DNA of 64,000 nt. Origin: Mucor racemosus. Lineage: Eukaryota; Mucoromycota; Mucoromycetes; Mucorales; Mucoraceae. Below are positions 1 to 12,844 of the stretch, piece after piece. The number at the start of each line of letters is the position of its first letter. Position 1 is the stretch's first letter. Location: contig JAPEHQ010000019.1 of the NCBI GenBank assembly GCA_027405735.1, forward strand, positions 749,001-813,000, given 5' to 3'. Made by a program: the position numbers and the translations under genes. The notes under the pieces are model-generated. The model saw only the letters and a program-made list of their open reading frames with translations. It was not told the origin of the DNA and ran no database searches.

Positions 1-73
1 GTACAAAAAATTTGCTTTCTGCTTACCATTTCAGTTTTCTTTCTTTTTTTCTTTATTTTAAATTCATTGAAAA

Positions 74-2054
74 ATGGCTTCACTTTCAAGGTAAGATTTT
101 CAAACAAAATGTTTAAATTATATATCAATTAATCGTCTTGTAGTCTTTTGCCAAAGCCTCGTCAAACTTTGGCTTCAGCACCATCAGCTGCACCCCAGTT
201 GGAAAAACAAATCAATCAACTCATCACCAAGTCCACTCAAAGCAGAATTCCACCTTATGGTCAACGTAAAAATTTCAGACCTCGAGTAGCTGAAGATTTC
301 GGTAACGGTGGTGCATTTCCAGAAATTCATATTGCACAATATCCTCTCAATATGGGTCGTAAAGATCAAAAAGCACCTGCCGATCGTAAAGGAGGAGCTT
401 TGACATTACAAGTAGATGAAGACGGTAACGTCAAATACGATGCTATTGCTAGACAAGGTCATAGTGATGATCGTATTGTCCACAGCTCATATAAAGATAT
501 GGTTCCAATTAATGAACGTAAAGATATGGATGTTGATAAATTAGTCATGGACAGACCCGGCGAAGAAGAAGTTCAAAGCGTTGCTGAAAAGACTAGATTA
601 GCGCTTGAAAAGATTGTGAATACCAAAATCAAAGCTTTACAACCTAAAAATGTGGGACCACCTAATGGTAGTGGTACTAATAAAGATCCTACTTATATTC
701 GTTATACACCTTCACAAAGTCAAGCTGGAGAAGGATTCAATTCTGGCGCCAAACAGAGAATTATTCGTATGGTAGATGCACCTAGCGATCCTATGGAACC
801 TCCCAGTCATTTACATAAAAAGGTTCCTCGTGGTCCACCATCACCTCCAGCTCCAGTTATGCATTCACCTCCTCGTAAATTAACAGCAAAAGAACAATCC
901 GAATGGGTTATCCCTCCTTGTGTTTCTAATTGGAAGAATACCAAGGGTTATACCATTCCACTCGATAAACGTTTAGCTGCTGATGGTCGTGGCCTTCAAG
1001 AATTAACTATTAATGATAATTTTGCTAAATTTTCTGAAGCCCTGTACGCTGCTGATAGACATGCTCGTGATGAAGTGAGACAAAGAAATTTGATGCAACA
1101 AAAATTAGCTCAAAAACAAAAGGAAGCTGAAGAGGATAAACTTCGAGAACTCGCACAAAAGGCTCGTGAAGAAAGAGCTGGATTTAAGCCATCTACATCT
1201 GCCGAAGCACCACCTGCAAATGCTAATAGACCTTCTGCATCGTCCCTTATGGTAGATTATGACAGTTCAGATGAGTCTGGATCCGATAAATCTGATAGTG
1301 AAGAAGATGAAGCTCCTGCTAAACGCGAAGTTGAAGATAGCGATGAAGAAAAGGCAAGAGAGCGTGATCAATTAAGACATGAACGTCAAAAGCAAAGACA
1401 AAGAGAAATGCGTATGAGTAAAATGGGTACAGAAGCCAAGGCAAAACATCTTGCTCGGTAAGTTTTTTTGTTTTTGTTTGAATTTTGTTTGCATATACTC
1501 ACATTTCACCAAAATTATTTAGTGAATCAGGTCGTGATATTTCTGAAAAGATTGCATTGGGTTTAGCTAAACCATCATTAAGTAAAGAAAGTATGTACGA
1601 CGCAAGATTATTCAATCAATCTGAGGGTATTGGATCTGGTTTCAAGGATGATGATGGTAAGAAATTGTATTGATTGTATCTTTATTATCTACTAATAATT
1701 CTATTAAAAAAAAAAGCATACAACACTTATGATAAGCCGTTATTCAATCAATCAGGATCATCTATTTACAGATTTAGAGGTGATAATAATGAATCTGAAG
1801 TTTTGGGTAGCACTAATGCTGAAGATCTCGAAAGATCAATTAAGCAAGATAAATTTGGTGTTCGTAAAGGATTCCAAGGTACTGAAGGTGGGGAGAGCTC
1901 TAGTGGGCCTGTTGAATTCGAAAAAGAAACATTGGGTCAACCAAAGAAGGTCGATAAAGATGTTTTCGGTTTGGATACCTTCTTGAATAAGGCAAAGAAG
2001 GGTAAAAGAGCTCGCGAGGATGATGATAGCGACGATGAAAAACGCAAGCGTTAA
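74..2054 (+). CDS. SNW1: SNW domain splicing factor (SNW1/SKIP/Prp45)
   Basis: This encodes the spliceosomal SNW/SKIP protein, a nuclear scaffold of activated spliceosomes that also acts as a transcription coregulator in animals. Four exons join in frame: 74-90, 144-1457, 1523-1656 and 1717-2054, all with GT..AG introns, giving about 600 residues. The first ATG at 74 gives MASLSSLLPKPRQ, which resembles the family N terminus. The diagnostic Ser-Asn-Trp signature lies at residues 267-269, in the context CVSNWKNTKGYTIPLDKRLA. A charged helical stretch (about 310-355) and an acidic Ser/Asp/Glu-rich segment (about 375-410) follow, and the C terminus ends in a basic KRKR. The third intron is A-rich and carries a CTAATAA branch-like site. 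An AATAAA near 2122 may be the poly(A) signal. The gene converges with ALG10 on the other strand. Confidence 0.96.
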
Positions 2055-2558
2055 ATTTCCAATTTTCTTTATATATCACCATCATTTTTTTTTCATAGTT
2101 TTATCTTGTTAAATAGTAAATAATAAACATTGCAAAAATACATTATGAGAATGCACTTTGACGTCTTGCCTTGGTGGTAAAATGTTTGATTTTGCATAAA
2201 ATAAGTATTTAGACCTGTCAAAAGCAACAGTTGCTGTAAAAAAATTAATTTAAAGGTCCGTTGTATACTTTCTCTCTCAAGTTTAAAGGATTTTTACAAA
2301 TTGTCGTGATCAGTGAATAAGAAAAAAATTATTCAATAGTATTTTCTGGCATCTAAACTATACGAAAGTATTTTTTTCCAATGAAGCACTCGCTTAAATG
2401 ATAACGAATTGATTAATACAAAGTTGGAAATCATTTGATATTCAGATCCTGCATAGGGTGCAATTTTTCCACGGAATTGTTGTAAATGGCATTTAACCCA
2501 TTATTAATTGAATATTTATGGCATCCAGGTATGAAATCTATACTCTATAGTATTTATT

Positions 2559-4293
2559 TTACCACATGAATCTCTGTAATTGGTCTGGCTCGTTTGTCCA
2601 GACAAATGGTTTGTATACAAAAAGATAAATAGTAACTAAATGAATCGATAAATATAGTCCTAAAGCAGCGATTGTACGTATTGTTTGAGTGGGAGGAGGG
2701 ATATGAACCATGTAAAATAAGAATGGAATAATGAAATAACGGAATTCAAATAATGGAGATGGTACTAAAGTTAATACAAGCGCAATAAAGTATCCAAATG
2801 CCAATAAAAAGCTTGTATGCTCGGCTATATATTTTGCTGATTAGCTTTGCATTCAATTGATATTTATCAAAACAACACTTACCAAATGCCTGGATATTTA
2901 AGAATCCACTAATTGTATATGCAGGTGCAAGGAGGTAGCGCACGGTCCAATGACGTCTGTAAATCTTGTGCCATACATAGAAACTGTAATGTCTATTATC
3001 ACTCAAGATAAATGGGTGCTCATGTCTGATAAGTAGATTTAGTATCGAAATATTCCAGGTTTCAGACTAAATGTATACTTTACGTGTATTTATGAACAAA
3101 AAACAATGCCAACAAAGTAGATGCAATACCATAAATAATACTAAAAAGTAGATCAATTGGAATAAGAATCAACAATGTATCAAATAAATCAGTAAATTTA
3201 CGTTTTGATACTAATTATTTTCAATGCAGATGTCAAAGAAAATGTCCAAGGAGCAGCAAAAAAAGATAGAAATGACGAATAGTAGAACAATTGAGGAAAG
3301 TGTAAACCAGCAATATGATTTGAGCGATCACCTAAAACGATGCCACCATTCCAAACCAAAAATACGGCAAATGAGGCAATAGCCAATAGAAAAGTTAAAA
3401 TGTTTGGTAACACAATCTTGATGTTCTTTAAAGTATTGATAATCAAACTGTAAATGGATTGAACTACTTGTGCTTTTGTATGATGTATTAAATAACTGAT
3501 TTACAACGCTTCGATAAAGATATTACCTGGTTTTTGAATAGATAAACATGTTGGATTGTATAAATTACAGACAGAATCATCATTTTTCTTGCTACTGCTG
3601 ACATTGGATAAGGTATCAATGATGGTAACCATCATGAATAAACAAACCCAGATTACATTTGTTTGACGAAATGTTAATGAAACCATGCCTACAAGGCCTG
3701 ACATACCGTATCTCTTCTTTTTAACCAGTAGATAAGAGAACAATACGAGAAATGTTGAACCGGGATCTGTATAGTATAAAAAGTTATAAAAGAATCCAAC
3801 TGGAAACCATGATAATGTCAATGCATATAGCTTTGTTTTCCAATCATTTCTTGCTGCTGGATACAGAGTGGTTGTCATAGATACCAAAGTTAAATACAAT
3901 CCAATTGAGAATAATATATTTGTGAAACGTAGTGTGTTTACAGTACAGAGATCATAATTAAACATTTTACCAATCAATGCTATTGCATTACTGATTATAT
4001 ACCTAGATCATTATATATAAATAAGTACATTTATGATGTAAATAATGGATTTAAGCATTTACAATCCTGGTGGGGTTGTTAGTTTTGGATCCCAGGTATA
4101 ATAATCACCATGGCAATATTGTTGTGCCTGAGGTACATGAAATATCTCATCCTAATATAGTAACATTAGGAATTAGATGAACATTTACTTTTATTTTCTT
4201 TTTTGTGTTTACCATGTATGATTCAGGCACTTTAGTATCAATAAATTGCGCTGTTGAGAGTAAATTTATTATATGTAATATTAGGAATATCAT
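2559..4293 (-). CDS. ALG10: Dol-P-Glc alpha-1,2-glucosyltransferase (ALG10/DIE2)
   Basis: ALG10 adds the last (third) glucose to the dolichol-linked oligosaccharide in the ER lumen, using dolichyl-phosphate-glucose. Seven exons on the minus strand join in frame: 4293-4213, 4151-4063, 4002-3527, 3472-3202, 3140-3084, 3025-2883 and 2824-2559, giving about 460 residues. Family landmarks are visible: [13 protein letters not shown] and [15 protein letters not shown] near the N terminus, [53 protein letters not shown], and a terminal QRFMW. Hydrophobic membrane segments fill most of the rest. I chose the ATG at 4293 because the open frame upstream has no other ATG and this start opens directly into a hydrophobic segment. 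Yeast Die2 is somewhat longer (about 525 residues). The gene is divergent from the KH-domain gene. Confidence 0.95.
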
Positions 4294-4641
4294 GATATAT
4301 TTTAGCAAAAAAAGACAAAAAAAAAAAAAAAGGTTGCAATGAGAAAACGCCAATTTCAGGTTTGAAAGTCCATTGAGTTACCTTCCAACGGACACGTTAT
4401 ATCAGCTTTGTAAGTGTATCATTGGTCAGTAATTGAAGGGAAAAAAATGGTAGTTTTTTCTCAATTTGATGGGTACTTTATTTTAGAGAGTCTTTATTTT
4501 CTTTCTTTCCAATTTATATTCGAAAATTCAAAAGAAATCAAGAAATCACATTATAAAAAAGAAAGGCTCAAAACTCTAAATCTTTTTTTTTTTCACTAAT
4601 ATTTTTAACACGGTACATCTCTCACTCTTTGCTTCTATATC
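4294..4641. promoter_or_regulatory. Divergent intergenic region of ALG10 and the KH-protein gene
   Basis: This is the only DNA between the two divergent start codons, so it should hold both promoters and 5' UTRs. It contains A/T runs and, just upstream of the KH start codon, a pyrimidine-rich stretch (about 4570-4640). No specific factor site is assigned. Confidence 0.45.
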
Positions 4642-7548
4642 ATGACTTCAAACGAATCTTTGGATACTTTGTCTCCTGCTGCTAAATTAGCTCTTCTTCA
4701 CGCTCAAGCTGCTAATCCCTCCACTCAACAAGTTGAACAAGATCCTTTTGTTCCTTCTGCTGATGATCCTGTTGTTGTAATGGATAATTCTACCTATGAA
4801 CCTCTTATTGCTGGCGATTTCCCTACTCCCATTGGTAAACCTGTTTCTACTATTCCTGCTCCCAAGAAAGAACCTGCAACCAAGAAGAAGCTTGATTTGA
4901 ACTCTGAGTCTGCTTTCCCTTCTCTTTCTGCTTCTCCTCGTGCTCCTGTTGCTAGTGGTTGGTCTTCTGCTGCTAGCTCTCGCGTTAAGGCTCCTCAATC
5001 CTCTTCTGCTTCCCCTCGCTCAAGACCTATGGCTCCCGCTTCTGGTAATTCAAACAAGAAATCTGCTGCAACCCAAGTAACTGATGTTCTCGAGTTGCCT
5101 GCTAACCAACAAATCTCAAACATGGCAAGTAAGCCTCTCGGCTTCAAGAGTAGTGCTGATGTTATTCAACAAGTTATCAACAAGACAGGTACCAATATTA
5201 TCGCTTCTACCAACCGTTCTGGTACCACAACCTTCCTTATTCAAGGTTCTCCTGCTGAAGTTGCTAGAGCCAAGAGAGAATTAGTTGCTGGTCTTGTTGT
5301 TAAGGTAAGTTAAACTATATTTACAAGTAAAAACGGATATTCATCTATTGTATGGTATTGCTAGCGTACTGTCGAAATTGCTGTTCCTGCCAACACGCGT
5401 CGTTTCATCATTGGTGCCAAGGGTGCTAATCTCAAACAAATCGAAGCCAAATCTAACACTCGTGTCAACTTCCCTCGTAAAGAAGACGAGAAATATGTTC
5501 ATAACGACGAGGAATCTGACGAAGTTGTTATTGTAACCATTATGGGTGATGCTCAAGGTATTAGAATTGCCAAGGAGGAAATTGATAAGATTGTTGGTGA
5601 AAAGGTACCAAATTATTAGTGTGTAACAGTGGTAAAACAAGAATATAAGATATTCATGAGATCCTTTTTATTTCTTTTTTAGACCGCTAAACAAACCATC
5701 AAAATTGAAGACTTGGACAGTAAATACTATCTTTTCCTTGCTGGTCCTCAAAACAGCAACATTAAAAAGTTGGAAGAGGAATACGATGTCAAAATCTACA
5801 TCCCTGCTGTTATTGTTGATGGTAATACTAACCGTGTAACTGCTATTTCTATCACCGGTGACAAGGAAAAGGTTCAATCAGCCAAACAAGCTTTGGAAAA
5901 GGCTTATGCCGATATCGAAAACACTAGTCGTACTGTTGCTATCAGCATTCCTAAGCGTCAACACAAGTACCTCTATGGTAAGAATGGTGAGACTCTCAAG
6001 GAAATTTTGGTTGAATCCAACTGTACTGTTGAACTTCCTCCTCTTGAAGATCCCTCCGAGAATGTTACTATTCGTGGTCCTGATGCTGATTTGGTAAAGG
6101 GTTTGACTGTTGTCATGGAAAAGGCTCGTGCTGTTCATGTTAGTGTTCTTGATTTGACTGAAAACTACAAGTCTTCTGGTAAGGATGCCTTGAAGCATGC
6201 TCGTTCTGCTCTTCAATACTTGTTGACCAAAAACAGCATCAAGAAGATTGAAAATGATCATAATGTTCAAGTTGGTATCCCTCAATCTGATGAGCTCAAG
6301 AAGTCTGTCAACCTCGAATTTGTCAGCAAGGTTGAAAAGGATGCTGCTCTTGCTCAATTAGCTGTTTCCAACATTGTTCGTGAATTGACTCCTGAAGTTT
6401 TCGGTTCCGTTGACATTGAATCTTATCTTCATCAATACATTCTTTCCAGCCAACGTGCTGCTATTGATCGTATCCAATCTACCAACAATGTCACTATTGT
6501 TGTTCCTGATGAAAAGGAAAACTCTTCTACCATTTTGATCGTTTATGGTGGTGATGATAAGTCTGCCGCTAAGGCTGCTATCGAAACTGCTTCTGCTGAA
6601 TTGAAGAAGATCGCTGCCGATTCTTCTGATTACGTTTCCAAGAGCACTTCTATTCCTATCGAATTCCATGATGCCCTTCGTGGTCCCAGAGGTACTACTT
6701 TGAATGCTATCATTGGTGAATCTGATGCTACTATTCGTTTCGGTCCCAAGGAGAAGGTTGAGGTTCGTGGTCTTACTCAAGATGTCAACCAAGTCATGAC
6801 TTCTCTTCAAAAGGCATTCGATGCCGTTCAACAAGATGATTTCACCAAGCCTTCCAGTGCTGAATTTTTCATTCCCGCCAGTTTCTCTGCTCATATCATT
6901 GGTAAGGCCGGTATTCATATCAACAAGCTCAAAGATGATCTTGGTGTTAAGATTGATATTGGAGAGAATAACAAATCCGAGGAAAAGACTGCTGCTGCCA
7001 AGAAGGATAAGAAGAATGCTGCTCCTGTCAAGGTTGTCATTCAAGGTCCCAAGATCAATGTTGAAGCTGCCAAGGAACGTATCAACTCTCAAATCTCCAA
7101 CTTGGCTGATCAAGTTACTTTATCTTTAAAGGTTCCCAAGGCATTCCATCGTTTCTTGATTGGTCCCAGTGGTCGTTATGTCAAGAAGCTTGAAGACAAG
7201 TACAATGTCTTTATCAAATTCCCCAAATCAGGTAACCGTGGTGATGAAAGTCCCTCTTCTCCTTCTCCTACCAACCCCGACGAGATTACTGTTCGTGGTG
7301 GTAAGAAGGATGCTCAATCTGCCAAGGAAGAGCTCATGGAACTCTACGAATATGAAAAGGAAGAGCAAGAAAAGAGAAAGGAAAGAGAGCAAAAGCACAA
7401 GGAATATGAAGAGAAGCGTGCTGCTGAGGACAAGAGAAGAGCCGAGGAAAGAGCTGCTAGAGAAGCTAGAGATGCTGCCAAGGAGGCTGCAAGAGAAGCC
7501 AAGAAGGCTGAAAAGGAAGCTGCTGCTGCTGCTACCAACAAGGAGTAA
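4642..7548 (+). CDS. Multi-KH-domain RNA-binding protein (vigilin/Scp160-like)
   Basis: This is a cytoplasmic RNA-binding protein built from serial KH domains. Vigilin/Scp160 relatives bind polysomal mRNA and ER-associated ribosomes. Three exons join in phase 0 (4642-5304, 5365-5604, 5683-7548), giving about 922 residues, shorter than Scp160 or vigilin (about 1200). The first 140 residues are Ala/Ser/Pro-rich and probably disordered. About nine KH units then follow. Five keep a clear GxxG loop: GAKG in unit 2, GKNG in unit 4, GPRG in unit 7, GKAG in unit 8 and GPSG in unit 9. Units 1, 3, 5 and 6 are degenerate. The last about 65 residues are a charged Lys/Glu/Arg/Ala helix. Codon use is strongly biased (GCT, GGT, AAG, CTT, CCC), unlike neighbouring genes, which suggests high expression. 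An AATAAA is present near 7712. Confidence 0.92.
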
Positions 7549-7859
7549 TTTCCCCAATTATACACATTCGCCTTTATTTTTTAAATCACGTTACTACTGT
7601 CATTCTTTGATGGACCATTTTATGTAATCTCCACGTTTTACACCATTCTTTTAATCCTATTTTCCTTATTATTCATCGTATTCGTACTTTTTTGTATTTA
7701 GAAAAAACTTAAATAAAATATATCACAAATTCTTAAAGTAATAGTTAAATGTTCAAGTTAAATGTAACTATTTAATGTTTGTATATTCTACTACACAAAA
7801 TGGTGGGTATATAATAAAAGAGTACACATCAAGGAATTGCATTCAGCTACGTTATGAAG
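7549..7859. other. 3' region of the KH gene, no gene
   Basis: AT-rich 3' flank with a poly(A)-signal-like AATAAA near 7712. No coding potential is seen before the Tc1/mariner element. Confidence 0.7.
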
Positions 7860-7861
7860 TA

Positions 7862-9483
7862 GAGTCTTTCCATATCAACATGTCGCATTTTAAGATTTTA
7901 CTTGTCGCAATCTATAAAACACTTGACGCATTTTTTTCCTGCTTGTCGTTTTAGTATTTTAAGTGAGTAATTTCAATCGAGCAGTACAGTATTTGAGGAC
8001 GGAAAAGGAGGACTAAGAGATGAAGAAGGTGTCGAACTGATGGAGGTGGACGAACTTGATGTACAAATGAGGAAATTAGTTACGATGGAATATTATTTGA
8101 ATCAGCAGTTGAATATCGAAGTTGAGATGCTAGAGAGCGAAGAGAAGCTTGTCGTGAATACTGATCTCAAAAAGAAGAAAAAGAAATGCACAGTTTATTC
8201 TGAATACGACAAAATGAATTTTATTCTTCATAAGTTGACTAAGGCTCCCAAGTAAATTGCTCTTGTAGCTAAAAAGTATAACATTAACGAACGCACTGGT
8301 CAGCATTGATGGAATCAATACAAAATCGATCCGGATACATTTTTCTTGCCGAAAGCTAGAGGCAATCACAAGAAGCTTCACGAAGAGCACCAAGCTTTTC
8401 TAACTGACTTGTTAGACGAGAATCCTTCGATCAACATTGAACAAGCTTGGAGCAGTTAACTATTAAGTTTGACGACTTGAAGGTTGAGAAATCAGCAGTT
8501 CATGAGTTTATTAGAGATGATGTGGAATTCGCTTTCAAAAGAGCTGCTTTTCATAGCCTCAAAAGAAATGAAGAGGGTGCTATTGAAGCACGGTATGAAT
8601 GGGCTAAGAAAATTGTGGAATCAGACATGAGTTTTCTTAAAAATTGCGTCTTTATTGATGAGTCTGGCTTCCATATAAACATAAATCGTAGTGGTGCATG
8701 GACAGGAAAAAGGGAAACTCCAGTTGCGAAGATTGAAAACACTAGGGCTGTCTTCCATACTATCTTAGGTGCAATTTCAGCCTATGCAGTTGTTAACATC
8801 AGCATTCGAACACCCAGTGCACCTACTACTCAACTTGCTCCAGTAAAAGTTGGCAAAAAGAGAAAGCTCGACAACAGAAAATCTCAAAAGTCAAAACCAA
8901 AAAGAACTACTATAAACCATTACTTGCGATACTCTTGATATTTTGGATGCCTATGAATATATACAGAGCTCGTGTATCATTATGGATAATGCTCCTATAC
9001 ACAAGCGAGCTAATATTCAAGAAATGATTGCAAATCGAGGATATAAATGTGTGTACCTGCCACCTTATTCCCCTGAGCTAAATCCTATAGAGCAATTCTG
9101 GTCAGACATCAGGTTCTCGAGGAGGAAACTCTGCAAGACCGTATCGCTGAAGCGTGTAGCCAGGTCTCTAAGATTCATCTTTATAATTTTGCTAAGCATT
9201 CCCATTCGTGTTTAGAGGATTGTTTGAATAAAAAAGCCATTTAAGATCTTTCTGACAAGCAAGATCTAAAAATATTTCTCGTATAAATGTAACCAACTGA
9301 TACTACCTGTTCTAGACGAGCATAGCTAATTCAATGTATGTTAAACAAAAGTGTAGATGATCAAGTTAAGGACCTTTATAACTAACAACAATGGGCACAG
9401 TGAGATCACTAATAAAACGACAAGCAGGAAAAAAATGCGACAAGTAAAGTTTTAAAATACAATATGTTGATATGGAAAGACTG
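7862..9483 (+). mobile_element. Tc1/mariner DNA transposon, disrupted, with TIRs and TA target duplication
   Basis: The element is about 1622 bp. Its ends are inverted: AGTCTTTCCATATCAACAT at the left and its complement at the right. Both ends are flanked by TA (7860-7861 and 9484-9485), the hallmark TSD of the Tc1/mariner superfamily. Inside each end are further inverted modules based on TGTCGCATTTT and CCTGCTTGTCGTTTTA. The left end carries an extra TTGACGCA module compared with the right. The interior encodes a broken DDE transposase. The outermost base differs between ends (G left, C right), so at least one end has decayed. Confidence 0.88.
8040..9244 (+). pseudogene. Tc1/mariner DDE transposase, inactivated
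   Basis: The transposase reads through several lesions. The N-terminal part (8040-8252) ends at a TAA and continues in the same frame through further stops. There is a frame change at about 8445, a stop near 8937, and another frame change near 9115, after which the last about 40 codons run to a TAA near 9244. Recognisable DDE pieces are CVFIDESGFHINI (first Asp), CIIMDNAPIHK (second Asp) and YLPPYSPELNPIEQFW (last acidic residue). This ordering is typical of Tc1/IS630-type transposases. With this many lesions it cannot make an active enzyme. Confidence 0.88.
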
Positions 9484-10119
9484 TATACACTGTTTTGCGT
9501 TTGAAATAGAGCTTTTGTTTGTCCAGTAGAATTTTTTAAATCTTAGTAGAAATTCTTGACAAGTAGTGGAGTATTTTGATTATTGGTAGAAATATTTAAC
9601 CATCAAGAGGTGTCGGTGTCGATGTGTCAGCTAAGAAACCTGCTGTCTCTTTCTGTACATAATGTTGATTGAAGCTGATGGTAAGCTTATAACTGAATTT
9701 GGGAAGAAATAGGTCCAACAATACAGTAGTAAATAATGATCTTTGATCCTAAAATGCGGTTAAATGAAAATATCAGTCTCTAATATAACGGCTGTTACCT
9801 ATATTAAAGACATTAGGCCCTTATATTAGAATGCGTCTTCAAATACAAGAAATGAATATCAGCTTGATAGTCTGATATGCCTTATCGAACAGTAAATATA
9901 TCCATGGAATATGAAAACAAAAAGAGAGAAGAAACAACACACGTATAAAAGGATTTTCAAGGCTTTACATTATTTAGCGTATTTAAAACCCTGCTAAATT
10001 GCTCATTTCAGACAATGTAACAGCAGAATTACAACGCCTGAACTATAAACTAATAAGCAAAATAGACAATATCTGTTACTATAATAATAAAACATAAAAA
10101 TTTCTACTAGAAAACCCGT

Positions 10120-10990
10120 CTTTCATATCATACATCATACATTCATTAAAAAATTTCAAATGCGAGCCCGTAGAGCAACGCCGTAATTGAGCATGGCAAT
10201 ATTGAATGGTTAAGTCTCTTATACTATGGTATATATCTAAGTTTTAAATAAAAATGCGGTTTTTTTTAAACTTTTCTTATATTTAACCACGTACAATCTG
10301 AAAATTCCGATTTTATAGCGGACATTTTTGGTGACTCATTTTGTCCTTACCAACACTCATGATTTTGATCAAAAAACAGAAAAATCAAATTTTGATACCA
10401 AAATCAACGTTTAAATATACTACATTGTGAGAGAAAATTATAGCCATGACTAATACACATTTTATAAAAGCTTAATATTAAATGTTTAGTAATGAAGATT
10501 TGTACTTTTGTCCCAAAAACGGAATTTTAGTTAAAGGATTTTTATGTAATATTTTGCAATAAAAATGTTTGTTATTTTTTATTGAGCAAATAGAGCACTA
10601 AATTTGGTACATGTGTATATTTTTTGTTTTTATAATTGGTAGTATAATTAACTCTAAATTTGCAAAATCAGAAAACAAAAATTAAAAAATGTCAAAATTG
10701 ATGATCTGAACAAGAATTATTTTCTAAATTATTATTCCGCTTATAAGCCTTGTAAGTTTTAAAAATAAGAGATTTTATAATACTCTAGAACTTTTTCAAG
10801 AATTTACGATGTTGTACCCACTTGTATCAAGCTTATTACTGTAAATGTTTACATATGTTAATATTATGCAGTAGTTTATTTGATGATAACATAGCCTTAC
10901 TTTATAATTAATGCACTAGAGGTGATGTACATTGAGTTTTAGTTTTACCTCTTCAATATCATAAACATAAACATGGCCATCACTGGAATC
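10120..10990 (+). repeat. Dispersed ~850-bp repeat, family A, copy 1
   Basis: Homologous, at clear but imperfect identity, to both arms of the palindrome (35440-36315 on + and 37730-38605 on -) and to about 52000-52740 (-). Shared landmarks are CGTAATTGAGC near the start, TCCTTACCAACACTC in the middle, and AAACATGGCCATCACTGGA at the end. It is non-coding in every copy. Confidence 0.8.
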
Positions 10991-12844
10991 TATTGTCACT
11001 GATCTATCAGAATTAGGAATTACCGAATTACCAATTTAGAACATCTGTCAAACTATGATGTCCAACATGAGAATCAAGCAAGGTTACATTTCATGACTCC
11101 AATATTACCACTGAAACATAAAATATTATATCCATCAAAATGTTGCGATTTCCATTACACAATGAATTCACCTTTTATCTATTTTCATCGCTATGTACAT
11201 TGTGGGGTATCAGTTTTTTACCCATTCTGTTTTCTCTAACTTATTAATATTCAGTCATATTGAACGATGATTTGTAGCATTGCCAAAAAAAATGCTTCAA
11301 GAGTTTTCTTTATATCAAATTATGCGATTTAGTAGCAATGATTGCACTTAATTATTATGCTTTTTGAACCTATTGATGTTAATCAGAATAATTAGCACTT
11401 TCATTCAAAAGTAAGCTTTGCTTTATACTTTTATATTCACCTATTCAATAAATGTCATTGTATTTATTATCCGTTACATCAATTAACCGACTTCATCTTG
11501 ATTCGATACATTTGACAATTAAATTCCTAAAGTACACTTAAGCCACCAGGTATCGCCACAAAAAAATCTCCTACAGGTCGGCAAAACATCACAATTTGGA
11601 TCATTGTTTTGTGTTCATAGATCTCTGCATGAACCATAATATCTCTATCTGTTCAATTTTTTAACTGAAATACATTGAACGCCAACATCGTACTTGATAA
11701 AACGTCTTACTTTCTTGCGAGTCAACCCAACTAATTTGATGCTAATTTAGTATCAGCAGTTGAATCAGATAAATCTGTGATTCGACAACCTCTTTTAATA
11801 ACTTTGCACACCATGAGCTAATAATGGGCCATTATTATAGATATGCTAATTAAGGATAAAGAGTTGACTCTAATGGGCAAACGACTGAGTTATTAATATA
11901 AACAAAATATTAAAATCAAATATAGCAATTGAATGAACAAGAGACGATAAACCATGTAAAAAATTAGCATAATTGAATTGTTTCAAGCGTTTTGAACTGA
12001 ATACGCCTTTGCTTTTGACCTATAAAAATTGATTTATTAGTGAAACCAATTAACAAGTAAGTAATTATTATGGTGTACCTTTGATAGTTGGTAGTGGTAT
12101 ATAAGATAACATCTCGTTTTACTCTTCTTGGCTGTTGGCCGTCAAACAGAAACAAATATTTTTAGAAACTAACTACAGTACATTAACAAGAGTTTATTTA
12201 TTCATTCAAATCAAGTCAATACTATACATACTTTCATAATCAGCAATTTTTCTGCAGGTAGATATCGACTTTATTTAGACCAAAAAAGCATTGATTACAA
12301 CGTAGACAATGGAACAAAATGACTAAGCCTTGGACGCTTTTTTGTTCGAGAAAAATATTATAACGCGCTCTAACAATAACAGTTCATAACTTATTTCCAA
12401 ATAAACAATATAGAAAAAACATGCATGTACCAGTACCTACTACTTGATTTCAGTTTATAAAAAAATATTGGTCTTTTTTTTTTGTAGTTTTAAACATAAA
12501 TAAAAGAGCTGAGGAAAGAGTGGGAAGGAAAGAGAAAAATAATCCTAAATCAGTTGATTTTGTGTGTTATAAAAATAAATTTACAAAGACATCAATAGTT
12601 TTGCCAAACAGGTTGTTGTCGTTGTTCCCATTTGGTCCCCGAAAGAAGAAAATGGGCAGAACTCTTTCAAACCCCAAACTTCAAATCAATATGTCTCGAC
12701 AATAAGGCAATTCTGTTGAATCAGAGTAACTTATGTACATCTGCTTTAAACCGTTCAAATCATCTTCGTTATTAATTATATTATAATTGATATACTTTAA
12801 TAAATTGACTAAGAAACCTTGATCTCATTGCTCTGCTCATCTGG

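Noticed and set aside
5878..7113. Long minus-strand open frames opposite the KH gene
   Set aside because: They are shadows created by the biased codon use of the real gene; their translations are low-complexity and have no domain.
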